Part shown: in pieces, positions 6,579-13,515 of the stretch
How positions within the stretch are numbered: the first letter of the stretch is position 1
How the letters are laid out: each line of letters opens with the position of its first letter
Assembly: GCA_964649415.1 (NCBI GenBank)
Contig: CAZYSK010000108.1
Coordinates: 1-16,748 of the forward strand
Origin: CAZYSK01 sp964649415
Lineage (GTDB): Bacteria > Chloroflexota > Anaerolineae > B4-G1
DNA length: 16,748 bases
Direction of reading: 5' to 3'
Position numbers and translations under genes: made by a program
The notes under the pieces: generated by a model
Told to the model about the DNA's origin: nothing
Seen by the model: only the letters and a program-made list of their open reading frames with translations
Database searches by the model: none

Positions 6579-7066
6579 CTCTGGGAACAATCCGCGCTGA
6601 TTTCCAGCAACGGCTCGCCATACGCCACCTGGCGGCCCTCCGTAACGTGGATCATACCGACCGTGCCGCCATGGGCGGCGCGGATGACGTTGTTCATCTT
6701 CATCGCCTCGATGACGAGGAGTTCGTCGTTCGCGGCGACGGCCTGTCCCTGCCGCACGGCGATGGACTTGATCACGCCGGGCAATGGCGCAGCGACGACG
6801 CCCGTCCCTGCATCCGGCGGGTCGCCAACTGAGACTTCCGAAGTCTCGGAAGACTTCAGAAGTCTGGCCGGGGCAGCAGCCTGCACCACGTCCCCCGCGG
6901 CCACCTCCGCGGACGCACGACCAAGGTCCGCCGCCTCCGGCACACCGTCCACACCGACGGTAAACGTCTCTCCATCCACCTCCACGCGTACCTGGTCCCG
7001 GCGCGGGTCGTCCAGCACCTTGACGTCAAACGTCTGCCCCTCCAGAGTAATGTGATACCGTTTCAC
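6548..7066 (-). CDS. mmdC: Biotin carboxyl carrier subunit of a Na+-pumping decarboxylase
   Basis: A 172-residue protein with an N-terminal beta-rich segment (YHITLEGQTFDVKV), a variable linker and a C-terminal biotinyl domain. Biotin attaches to Lys123 in the canonical EAMKMNN motif. It carries the carboxyl group from the alpha subunit to the membrane beta subunit. I choose GTG 7066 (MKRYHITLEG) because AAGGA (7074-7078) lies 7 nt upstream; the longer frame to a TTG at 7087 starts inside an 8-bp tandem repeat. A double-palindrome element encodes linker residues around KSSETSEVSV. A second palindromic element supplies the last ten residues, after the usual LLEIS end of the domain. Gene order (alpha, OadG-like, biotin carrier, beta) matches known decarboxylase operons. 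Confidence 0.93.
   Translation of the reverse strand: MKRYHITLEGQTFDVKVLDDPRRDQVRVEVDGETFTVGVDGVPEAADLGRASAEVAAGDVVQAAAPARLLKSSETSEVSVGDPPDAGTGVVAAPLPGVIKSIAVRQGQAVAANDELLVIEAMKMNNVIRAAHGGTVGMIHVTEGRQVAYGEPLLEISADCSQRGRAGARRSH
6832..6865. repeat. Intragenic double-palindrome repeat, AGACTTC type
   Basis: Two perfect 15-bp odd palindromes are separated by CGGA: AGACTTC-C-GAAGTCT (6832-6846) and AGACTTC-A-GAAGTCT (6851-6865). The outer ends AGAC/GTCT and the paired-palindrome layout match the repeats in allH at 547-599 and 700-732, with a different core. It is in frame in the linker of the biotin carrier. Confidence 0.92.
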
Positions 7067-7083
7067 CGACTCGTCCTTATCCA

Positions 7084-7139
7084 CCAATCCACCAATTTAC
7101 CAATTTACCAACCTACCAATCTACCAACCTACCAACCTA
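7084..7139. repeat. 8-bp tandem repeat (CCAAYYTA), seven units
   Basis: Seven consecutive octamers: CCAATCCA, CCAATTTA (twice), CCAACCTA, CCAATCTA and CCAACCTA (twice). They fill most of the gap between the OadG-like gene and the biotin carrier and end 6 bp from the AAGGA ribosome site of the latter. Such short tandem units are prone to slippage, which would change intergenic spacing without altering a protein. Confidence 0.9.
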
Positions 7140-7148
7140 CCCACCATT

Positions 7149-7496
7149 TCAACGCACCCTCAGATTAAGCACGCGCTGACGGTGGTACTGCTGCCACGCA
7201 CTCGGCCCAGCCGCAGACCCACGACCAACGTCCGCCAGTTCCATCTCCGCCCGGGCCAGCGCGACGCCAATCACCGCCGCCCGCCGCTTGCGGTCTCCCG
7301 GTTCCGGCCCCTCGTCCCGTGTGCCGCGCTCCACGCGCCCTGTACCTTGCTCCGCCTCCCCTGCCTCGGGCCTGTCCCTGATCAGAGCGGTCATCAGGTA
7401 CATCAGGCCATAGAGTACGACCAGCGCAAGAAATAGCATCGCCATGCCGATGCCGGTCACGACCAGGGAGATTTCGAGCGGCGTGTTCAGACTCAT
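7149..7496 (-). CDS. mmdD: OadG-like small membrane subunit of the Na+-pumping decarboxylase
   Basis: A 115-residue protein. Residues 9-35 form one membrane helix (LVVTGIGMAMLFLALVVLYG), followed by a charged, Gly/Glu/Arg-rich stretch (about 42-67) and a C-terminal region ending WQQYHRQRVLNLRVR. This is the layout of OadG/MmdD-type subunits, which hold the cytoplasmic carboxyltransferase and the membrane beta subunit together. The start is the ATG at 7496, which overlaps the TGA of the carboxyltransferase gene as ATGA (7493-7496), a strong sign of translational coupling. A longer open frame extends upstream inside the alpha-subunit gene but is antisense-type noise. Sequence conservation in this family is low, so the call rests on topology and position. 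Confidence 0.85.
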   Translation of the reverse strand: MSLNTPLEISLVVTGIGMAMLFLALVVLYGLMYLMTALIRDRPEAGEAEQGTGRVERGTRDEGPEPGDRKRRAAVIGVALARAEMELADVGRGSAAGPSAWQQYHRQRVLNLRVR

Positions 7497-9043
7497 AACG
7501 GCATATTCCCGTGCTTCTTCGGCAGCGGGGTGACCTGCTTGTCGCGCAGGAAGTCCAGCGCGGCGATCAGCCTGGCCCGCGTCTCGCTGGGCAGGATCAC
7601 GTCGTCCACATGCCCGCTGGCCGCCGCCACGTAGGGGCTGCCGAACTGGCCCCGGAACTCGCCGATGAGTTCTTCCCGCATCTCGTCGGGGTTCTCCACC
7701 TCCGCCAGCCGTTTTCGATACAGGATATCCACCGCGCCCTCCGCCCCCATCACCGCGATCTCCGCCGTCGGCCAGGCGTACACCAGGTCGGTGCGGATAG
7801 GCTTGCTGCTCAGCACGATGTAGGCCCCGCCGTAGGCTTTCCGGGCGACGACGCAAACCTTGGGCACCGTCGCCTCCGAGTAGGCATAGACGATCTTGGC
7901 CCCGTGGCGGATGATGCCCCTGTGCTCCTGCACCGTCCCGGGCATGAAACCGGGGCAGTCGACGAAGGTGACGATGGGCACGTTGAAGGCATCGCAGAAG
8001 CGCACGAAGCGCGCGATCTTGTCCGAGGCGTCGATGTCCAACACGCCAGCCAGATAGGCCGGCTGATTGGCCACCACCCCGACCACCTCGCCGTGGAGCC
8101 GGGCGAAGCCGACCACGGCGTTGGGCGCGAAGCGGGCGTGTACCTCGAACAGGCTGTCCCGGTCGAAGATGCGGGCGAGCACCTCGCGCATGTCGTAGGA
8201 CTGGCTCCCGTCGGGTGGCACCAACGTGTCCAGCACAGGGTCGGCCCGGTCCGGATCATCGGTTGGCGCGGTCCGCGGGGGCGACTCGACGTTGTTCGCC
8301 GGCAGGTAGCTAAGCAGCCGGCGGGTGATCGCCAGTGCCTCCTCCTCATCCGCAGCCACGAAGTGAGCCACGCCGCTGGCGCTGGCGTGAGTCTGTGCCC
8401 CACCCAGCGTATCGAAGTCCACCTCCTCACCGGTGACCGTCTTGATCACCCGCGGCCCGGTGATGAACATGTGGCTGAGGCCGGTCGTCATAATGATGAA
8501 GTCGGTCAGGCCGGGGGAGTAGACCGAACCGCCGGCACACGGCCCCAGCATCACGCTGATCTGCGGGATGACGCCGCTGGCCTGTGTGTTGCGCCAGAAG
8601 AGTTCGCCGTAGCCCGCCAGGCTCCAGACCCCCTCCTGGATACGCGCCCCCACCGAATCGTTCAGCGCAACGAAGGGCACGCCGGAGGCAATGGCCATGT
8701 CCAGGATCTTGCACACTTTCTGCGCCTGGACCTCGGAGAAAGAGCCACCGACGACCGTGAAGTCCTGCGCGGCCACGGCGACCTTGCGGCCGTCTATCCG
8801 GCCGAAGCCCACGACCACGCTGTCCCCAGGGAAGCGCTTCTGGTCCAACCCGAAGGCCGCATGGCGATGCGTGACGAAGGGATCCACCTCCTGGAAGCTG
8901 CCATCGTCGAGCAGCCGCCCGATCCGCTCGCGGGCGGTCAGCTTCCCCTTGGCGTGCTGCCTTTCGACCGCCCCGGCCCCACCCCCACGGCGGGCCGCCT
9001 CGCGGCGGTGAAGCAGTTCCTCGTTGAGATCATTGGCGGCCAT
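7493..9043 (-). CDS. mmdA: Acyl-CoA carboxyltransferase, probable methylmalonyl-CoA decarboxylase alpha subunit
   Basis: A 516-residue protein of the PccB/MmdA carboxyltransferase family, full length. Conserved features: KGKLTARERI near the N-terminus; the VVGGSFSEVQ oxyanion-hole segment near residue 96; GPCAGGSVYSPGLTDF near 166-181; VDCPGFMPG near 360; and the second glycine pair in KAYGGAYIVLSS near 400. It moves the carboxyl group of an acyl-CoA, most likely methylmalonyl-CoA, to carrier-bound biotin. Glutaconyl-CoA decarboxylase alpha subunits are longer (about 590 residues), which argues for MmdA; a propionyl-CoA carboxylase beta subunit is less likely because no biotin carboxylase gene is present while OadB- and OadG-type subunits are. 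The ATG 9043 follows AAGGAGG with 5-nt spacing. It is the first gene of the five-gene - strand operon. Confidence 0.95.
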   Translation of the reverse strand: MAANDLNEELLHRREAARRGGGAGAVERQHAKGKLTARERIGRLLDDGSFQEVDPFVTHRHAAFGLDQKRFPGDSVVVGFGRIDGRKVAVAAQDFTVVGGSFSEVQAQKVCKILDMAIASGVPFVALNDSVGARIQEGVWSLAGYGELFWRNTQASGVIPQISVMLGPCAGGSVYSPGLTDFIIMTTGLSHMFITGPRVIKTVTGEEVDFDTLGGAQTHASASGVAHFVAADEEEALAITRRLLSYLPANNVESPPRTAPTDDPDRADPVLDTLVPPDGSQSYDMREVLARIFDRDSLFEVHARFAPNAVVGFARLHGEVVGVVANQPAYLAGVLDIDASDKIARFVRFCDAFNVPIVTFVDCPGFMPGTVQEHRGIIRHGAKIVYAYSEATVPKVCVVARKAYGGAYIVLSSKPIRTDLVYAWPTAEIAVMGAEGAVDILYRKRLAEVENPDEMREELIGEFRGQFGSPYVAAASGHVDDVILPSETRARLIAALDFLRDKQVTPLPKKHGNMPL

Positions 9044-9128
9044 AGGGGCCTCCTTGCCCTTCGCGCTCCCTGTACTGGAGGCGAGAGCTTCAGATGTGGG
9101 CGGAAATCGCCAGCGAGATCCGGGAACA

Positions 9129-9186
9129 AGGGCGCGGCAACCGCGTCCCTACGGTAGTGCAGGGTCAGGCATCAAACGTCAGACGT
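9129..9186. other. Hairpin and small palindrome in the mmdA 5' leader
   Basis: Within the roughly 170-nt leader, AGGGCGCGG (9129-9137), loop CAA and CCGCGTCCCT (9141-9150) form a 9-bp stem with one bulged T. Further upstream of the gene, ACGTC-A-GACGT (9176-9186) is a perfect 11-bp palindrome just downstream of the predicted transcription start. They could be an operator, a leader structure or dispersed repeats. No riboswitch consensus was recognised. Confidence 0.5.
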
Positions 9187-9223
9187 GGCGCACGTGTCCC
9201 GGCCGGCGCGCCGATTGCGGCCC

Positions 9224-9252
9224 ATTATAGTGTCGAAGGTGGAGCCGGTCAA
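9224..9252 (-). promoter_or_regulatory. Sigma-70-type promoter for the decarboxylase operon
   Basis: On the - strand, TTGACC (9252-9247), a 17-nt spacer and a perfect TATAAT (9229-9224) read toward mmdA. The match is 11 of 12 with ideal spacing. Transcription should start near 9217, leaving a leader of about 170 nt. Confidence 0.75.
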
Positions 9253-9335
9253 GCACGGAACGCGGCCAGGGATGGAGCGGATGCGGGAATGCGGCCAGGA
9301 TGGCCGCGGTCCACGGATGCAGACATCGCAGCGAT

Positions 9336-9364
9336 TTGACATTGCCCGTATCATGGTATACATT
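9336..9364 (+). promoter_or_regulatory. Sigma-70-type promoter for fdrA
   Basis: A perfect TTGACA (9336-9341), a 17-nt spacer and TACATT (9359-9364, 4 of 6) read toward fdrA, with start near 9371 and a leader of about 95 nt. The -10 overlaps the imperfect palindrome GTATCATGGTATAC, a possible operator. It is back-to-back with the mmdA promoter, the two -35 boxes being about 83 bp apart. The rest of the 423-bp region 9044-9466 contains no supported gene. Confidence 0.65.
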
Positions 9365-9443
9365 AGTGATCTGAACGGGTGGAACCGCCAGTGGCTGGCC
9401 GGTTTGTTGTGCAAGCTATCGTGTATTTCTCCCATCCGCGGTA

Positions 9444-9469
9444 CTCCTTAACGCGAGGAGGGTCCCTTG
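9444..9469 (+). promoter_or_regulatory. fdrA ribosome site in a possible hairpin, with TTG start
   Basis: AGGAGG (9456-9461) lies 5 nt before TTG 9467, fixing the start of fdrA. CTCCT (9444-9448) can pair with AGGAG (9456-9460) across a 7-nt loop, which would partly hide the ribosome site. The 5-bp stem is weak and could be coincidence. Confidence 0.45.
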
Positions 9470-11041
9470 TCCATCCAGTCGGAACAATCCACCAAATGCC
9501 TGATCAAGCCAAGCAAGTACCACGACTCTGTCACGCTGATGGAGGTTGCCCGCGAGCTCACGCAACTGCCAGGCGTCCTCGACGCGGCCGTCGTCATGGC
9601 GACCGAGGCCAACAAGGGCATTCTGCGGGAGGCAGGTCTGCTGCTCCCCGAGGTTGAGCGCGCGGGAGCCAACGACCTGGTCATCGTCGTCCAAGCCGAG
9701 AGTGACGCGGTAGCCGACCGCGGGCTCCAGGCGGCCGAGCAACACTTGGCGCGGCGGCCCGAGGCAGGCAGCCCGGGGCTCGCCTTCCAGTCCCGCACGA
9801 TTCAGGGCGCGGTGCGGGCCAACGCCACCGCCAACCTGGCCGTCATATCCGTGGCCGGCCAGTACGCCGCCGCAGAAGCCTGGAACGCGCTGCACAGCGG
9901 GCTCCACGTCCTCCTGTTCAGCGACAACGTGACCATCGAGGACGAAGTCGCACTGAAGAAACACGCGGCCGCCCACGGCCTGCTGATGATGGGGCCGGAT
10001 TGCGGCACGGCGATCATCAACGGGGTCGCGCTGGGCTTCGCCAACGTCGTGCCTCGCGGGCCGGTCGGCATTGTCGCGGCGGCGGGCACCGGCCTGCAGG
10101 AGGTAAGCACGCTGCTGGCCAAACTCGGCGTCGGCATCAGCCAGGGGATCGGCACCGGCGGGCGAGACTTGAAGGAGCAGGTTGGCGGCATCACGATGCT
10201 GGAGGGGCTCAAGGCGCTCCAGGCCGACCCCCAGACGGAGGTGCTGTTGCTGGTGTCCAAGCCCCCCGCACCAGCCATCGCCGAGCGCATGTTGGAACAG
10301 GTGCAGGCGAGCGACAAGCCGACGGTCGTCTGCTTCCTGGGCGGTGATCCCGGTCCCGTCGCCGCTGCCGGCGCTATCCCGGCGCGCACGTTACAGAGCG
10401 CGGCCTACCTCGCGGCAGCCGAGGTCGAGGGGTATGGCGGCCCATCGGCCGACGAGGTGATCGAACGGGAGACGGCGGACCTGAAGGCCCAGGCCGCCGA
10501 CCTGAGGAAACGGCTGAAGGCGGGCCAAAGGTACCTGCGCGGCCTGTTCAGCGGCGGCACGCTGGTGGCCGAGGCGCTCGTGATATGGGAGGAAACACTG
10601 GATGATGTGCGCTCCAACGTAGCTGTAGCTCCCCGACTGAGTTTGACGGACACAACCCACAGCCAGGGCCACTGCGCCTTGGACCTGGGGGAGGACGAGT
10701 TCACTGTTGGCCGTCCCCACCCGATGATCGACAACAATCTGCGGATTCGCCGCCTGATGCAAGAAGCAGCCGACCCCGAGGTGGCCGTAGTCCTGCTCGA
10801 CGTCGTGCTGGGCTACGGCGCGCACTCTGACCCGGCAGGTGAGCTGGGGCCAGCCATCCGTCGCGCTCGGCAGCAGGCCGCGGACGATGGACGAGCGTTG
10901 ATCGTCATCGCCTCCGTGACCGGTACGGAGGGAGACCCGCAAAGGCTGAGCCAGCAAGTGAGGATGCTGGAGGAAGCCGGAGCGGTGCTGGCGTCCTGCA
11001 ACGCCGCTGCCGCCCGGCTGGCAGGCTTTGTCGTAGATTGA
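9467..11041 (+). CDS. fdrA: FdrA (AllF), acyl-CoA-ligase-fold component of oxamate carbamoyltransferase
   Basis: A 524-residue protein, close to E. coli FdrA (555). It shows the succinyl-CoA-synthetase-alpha-like fold typical of FdrA: GPDCGTAIINGVALGFANVV near residue 175, GPVGIVAAAGTGLQEVS near 198, and GIGTGGRDLKEQVGG near 224. In E. coli, FdrA with YlbE and YlbF forms the enzyme that converts oxalurate and phosphate to oxamate and carbamoyl phosphate during anaerobic allantoin use. FdrA homologues also occur beside ring-opening amidohydrolases, so the substrate here may be a related carbamoylated acid. Translation starts at TTG 9467 after AGGAGG. It is the first gene of the + strand operon, driven by the promoter at 9336-9364, and is followed 43 nt later by ylbE. 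The family is certain; the reaction is inferred from E. coli. Confidence 0.93.
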   Translation: MSIQSEQSTKCLIKPSKYHDSVTLMEVARELTQLPGVLDAAVVMATEANKGILREAGLLLPEVERAGANDLVIVVQAESDAVADRGLQAAEQHLARRPEAGSPGLAFQSRTIQGAVRANATANLAVISVAGQYAAAEAWNALHSGLHVLLFSDNVTIEDEVALKKHAAAHGLLMMGPDCGTAIINGVALGFANVVPRGPVGIVAAAGTGLQEVSTLLAKLGVGISQGIGTGGRDLKEQVGGITMLEGLKALQADPQTEVLLLVSKPPAPAIAERMLEQVQASDKPTVVCFLGGDPGPVAAAGAIPARTLQSAAYLAAAEVEGYGGPSADEVIERETADLKAQAADLRKRLKAGQRYLRGLFSGGTLVAEALVIWEETLDDVRSNVAVAPRLSLTDTTHSQGHCALDLGEDEFTVGRPHPMIDNNLRIRRLMQEAADPEVAVVLLDVVLGYGAHSDPAGELGPAIRRARQQAADDGRALIVIASVTGTEGDPQRLSQQVRMLEEAGAVLASCNAAAARLAGFVVD

Positions 11042-11084
11042 AAGGGCAGCAGGCCAAAGCCAATCACGCACTGGAGGGACAACC

Positions 11085-12530
11085 GTGCCAGAAGGGACAA
11101 CCGACGCACGACCGACGGACCGCCAGCATGTTGCTGGCATGACGTCCGCCCAATCGCTTCTAGGAACTCCGCTAAACGTCATCAACGTGGGCCTGCGCTC
11201 CTTCGCCGACAGCCTCCAGACCCAGGGAGTGCCGGTGACCCAGGTGGACTGGCGCCCTCCCCTGGCACCCAGGTTGCTGTTCACCCGTAAAGGCGTGGAT
11301 ATCGAGGCGGCCAACACAGAGGCCACGCGCCGCATCATGGCCGGCCGCCCGGTGCTGATCCGTCTGGGGATCGCCCGCGACGTCATCCCTGGCTACCACG
11401 ACCGGCTCATCCTCCACGCCGGGCCGCCCGTCACGTGGGAGCGCATGTGCGGCCCGCAGCGCGGCGCGGTGATGGGCGCGCTGGTCTACGAGGGACTGGC
11501 GAAGGACGAGCAGGAAGCGGCGGAATTGGCCGCCAGCGGCGAGGTCGAGTTCGCCCCCTGCCACCACTACCACACCGTGGGGCCGATGGCGGGCATTGTC
11601 TCCCCATCTATGCCGGTCTTCGTCATCAAGAACGAGACCTTCGGCAACCTCGCCTACGCCACGCAGAACGAGGGCCTGGGGCGGGTACTGCGCTACGGTG
11701 CGTACGGCCCCGACGTCTACGAGCGGCTGCACTGGATGGCGGACGCGTTGTACCCCACCCTCCAGGCCGCGATCGAGTACTTGGAAGACGGTATCGACCT
11801 GCGGGCACTCATCAGCCAGGCGCTGCACATGGGCGACGAGTGCCACAATCGCAACCGCGCCGGCACGTCGCTTTTCCTGCGGGCGATCACCCCGGCCATC
11901 ATGCGGACCTGCCCAGACCGGGAGCGTGCAGCACAGGTGTTCGAGTTCATCGAGCGCAACGATCACTTCTTCCTCAACCTCTCGATGCCCGCCGGGAAGG
12001 CGATGCTGGAACCGGCCGAGGGGATCGAGGGCGCGACGGTGCTGACCGTGATGGCCCGCAACGGCACCGATTTCGGCATCCGTATGGCCGGCGATCCGGA
12101 CCGCTGGTTCGTGGCCCCGGCGGGCATCGTGGACGGCCTCTACCTGCCCGGCTTCACGGCCGAGGACGCCAACCCGGACATCGGTGACAGCACGGTCACC
12201 GAGACAGCGGGCTTCGGCGGATTCGCCATGGCGGGCGCCCCGGCCATCGCTCGCTTCGTTGGCGGAACCTCGCAGGACGCGCTGGAGGCCACGCTGGAGA
12301 TGTACGAGATTTGCTTCGCCGAGCACGAGCACTTCACCATCCCGCCCCTCGGATTCCGGGGCACGCCCTTGGGAATCGACGTGCGCAAGGTCGCCGAGAC
12401 GGGCATCCTGCCCCGGCTCAACACCGGCATCGCCCACAAGGAGCCCGGCATCGGCATGGTCGGCGCGGGCGTGCTGCGCGCGCCGGAGACGTGCTTCGCC
12501 GAGGCATTCGAGGCTGTGCAGGCGTGGTAG
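11085..12530 (+). CDS. allG: YlbE/YahG-type DUF1116 protein (AllG), oxamate carbamoyltransferase component
   Basis: A 481-residue DUF1116 protein. Conserved blocks include HYHTVGPMAGIVSPSMPVF near residue 161, MGDECHNRNRAGTSLF near 249, NGTDFGIRMAG near 325 and PDIGDSTVTETAGFGGFAM near 365. YlbE (AllG) is a partner of FdrA in E. coli and the two families are nearly always neighbours, as here. The start is GTG 11085, 6 nt after GGAGGG (11073-11078). The first 25 or so residues (TTDARPTDRQHVAGM) look unconserved, so a later start cannot be excluded. The third component of the E. coli enzyme, AllH, does not follow; a DUF2877 gene fragment lies at 186-785 instead. Confidence 0.93.
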   Translation: MPEGTTDARPTDRQHVAGMTSAQSLLGTPLNVINVGLRSFADSLQTQGVPVTQVDWRPPLAPRLLFTRKGVDIEAANTEATRRIMAGRPVLIRLGIARDVIPGYHDRLILHAGPPVTWERMCGPQRGAVMGALVYEGLAKDEQEAAELAASGEVEFAPCHHYHTVGPMAGIVSPSMPVFVIKNETFGNLAYATQNEGLGRVLRYGAYGPDVYERLHWMADALYPTLQAAIEYLEDGIDLRALISQALHMGDECHNRNRAGTSLFLRAITPAIMRTCPDRERAAQVFEFIERNDHFFLNLSMPAGKAMLEPAEGIEGATVLTVMARNGTDFGIRMAGDPDRWFVAPAGIVDGLYLPGFTAEDANPDIGDSTVTETAGFGGFAMAGAPAIARFVGGTSQDALEATLEMYEICFAEHEHFTIPPLGFRGTPLGIDVRKVAETGILPRLNTGIAHKEPGIGMVGAGVLRAPETCFAEAFEAVQAW

Positions 12531-12610
12531 GTAACACCAGTGAGAAACCCGATTTGTCTAAGACGTTGGCAACTCCCACTACAGACATCAGCATAGGGAG
12601 GCAAAAAACT

Positions 12611-13147
12611 ATGTTCAGCAAGATTGATGTTCTGATCGGTCTGCCGGTGTTCAGCCTGGCTCTGGCCACCGTCTCTGGCCCGCTTCAAGCGTCTGAACAG
12701 AAACGCAACATCCCCTGGTGGGCCTGGGTGATCATCATCGTCCTGGGCGTGGCGCTGCTCTTGTGGCTGTGGTGGTGGCTGCGCCGCCGCCCCGAGGAAG
12801 AAAGCGCCCGGCCCTGCACCGCTGCCGCCGTACCGGCTGCGGAGAAGCCAGTGCCGCCCGTCCCGGCTGCGGTGCCCGAGAAGGAGCAGGAGTTCATACC
12901 CGACGACCTGAAGCGTATCGAGGGGATTGGCCCCAAGATCTCGGGCGTGCTTCAGGCGGCCGGTATCACCACGTTCAGGCAATTGGCCACGGCCGACGTG
13001 GACCGGCTGTCACAGATCATCCGCGAGGCAGACATCCGCCTGGCGGACGCCACAACCTGGCCGGAGCAGGCCCGCCTGGCCGCCGCCGGAGAATGGGACG
13101 CGCTTGAGAAGCTACAGGACGAGCTAAAAGGCGGCCGGCGCGTCTGA
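12611..13147 (+). CDS. Membrane-anchored helix-hairpin-helix protein
   Basis: A 178-residue protein. It has a signal-like hydrophobic N-terminus (about 5-27), a membrane helix at 36-57 rich in Trp (IPWWAWVII...LWLWWWLRRRP), a Pro/Ala-rich linker with PVPPVPAAVP (about 65-92) and a helix-hairpin-helix domain (DDLKRIEGIGPKISGVLQAAG, split around residues 98-118) with the following TTWPEQARLAAAGEWDAL segment. GIGPK is the typical HhH turn that contacts nucleic-acid backbone in other families; similar soluble domains are common in Bacteroidota and Chloroflexota without known function. The positive residues after the helix place the HhH domain in the cytoplasm. The ATG 12611 follows AGGGAGG by about 9 nt; the longer frame upstream overlaps ylbE and lacks a better start. 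It lies 80 nt after ylbE, probably in the same transcript. Confidence 0.88.
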   Translation: MFSKIDVLIGLPVFSLALATVSGPLQASEQKRNIPWWAWVIIIVLGVALLLWLWWWLRRRPEEESARPCTAAAVPAAEKPVPPVPAAVPEKEQEFIPDDLKRIEGIGPKISGVLQAAGITTFRQLATADVDRLSQIIREADIRLADATTWPEQARLAAAGEWDALEKLQDELKGGRRV

Positions 13148-13188
13148 TCACGCACCAGCGCCGGGCAGCGCTCAGCCGCCACGCCAAA

Positions 13189-13226
13189 GGTGCAGGCACA
13201 CGGTAGGTGCAGGCCTCGTACCTGCC
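13189..13226. repeat. Small intergenic repeat/hairpin (GGTGCAGGC)
   Basis: GGTGCAGGC occurs twice (13189-13197 and 13206-13214), and GGTAGGTGC (13202-13210) can pair imperfectly with GTACCTGCC (13218-13226). It occupies the 103-bp gap between the helix-hairpin-helix gene and the next small gene. It could attenuate the transcript or be another dispersed repeat; no U-tract follows, so it is not a standard terminator. Confidence 0.5.
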
Positions 13227-13250
13227 CAGAGCACATAGGAGGTGAACGTC

Positions 13251-13460
13251 ATGGACGAGCTGGTCGAACTGATCTCGCAGAAGACCGGCCTTTCCGAGGA
13301 GATGTCCCGAACGGCTGTAGACCTGGTGCTGGGCTATCTCAAAGACAAGTTGCCGGACCCCATAGCCAGCCAAATCGACGCCGTGCTGGGCGGTGGCGGG
13401 GCCATGCCAGACCTGGGAGGTCTTGCTCAAGGCCTGGGAGGCATGCTGGGCAAGAAATAG
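13251..13460 (+). CDS. Small DUF2267-like protein
   Basis: A 69-residue protein: a helical N-terminal part (MDELVELISQKTGLSEEMSRTAV... through SQIDAVLGG) and a Gly/Leu-rich tail ending GLAQGLGGMLGKK. The pattern of a predicted helix, 'TGLSEE', another helix, 'LKDKLPDPIASQIDAVLGG' resembles DUF2267-type small proteins, whose function is unknown. ATG 13251 is chosen because AGGAGG stands 8-9 nt upstream; the GTG at 13242 overlaps that site. It is spaced 55 nt from the next gene and probably belongs to the fdrA transcript. The gene is well supported; the family assignment is tentative. Confidence 0.8.
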   Translation: MDELVELISQKTGLSEEMSRTAVDLVLGYLKDKLPDPIASQIDAVLGGGGAMPDLGGLAQGLGGMLGKK

Positions 13461-13515
13461 CCCACCGCCAACAACTCAGCAAGACGCCCCGATCACACAC
13501 AAAGGAGAAAACGAC

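Noticed and set aside
7084..7139. Possible CRISPR array
   Set aside because: Units are only 8 bp with no spacers and no cas genes; it is a simple tandem repeat.
7149..7856. Longer 235-codon version of the OadG-like gene
   Set aside because: The upstream 120 codons overlap mmdA in another frame; the ATGA overlap at 7493-7496 gives a natural start with the membrane helix at the N-terminus.
7511..9157. 548-codon + strand frame opposite mmdA
   Set aside because: Antisense shadow of a carboxyltransferase with intact conserved blocks; the peptide lacks any recognisable domain.
9044..9217. Possible cobalamin riboswitch in the mmdA leader, given the link of methylmalonyl-CoA to B12
   Set aside because: No B12-box-like sequence or expected stem layout was seen; only short hairpins.
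9172..9435. Small - strand frame in the divergent control region
   Set aside because: It runs across both predicted promoters, has no ribosome site and no recognisable features.
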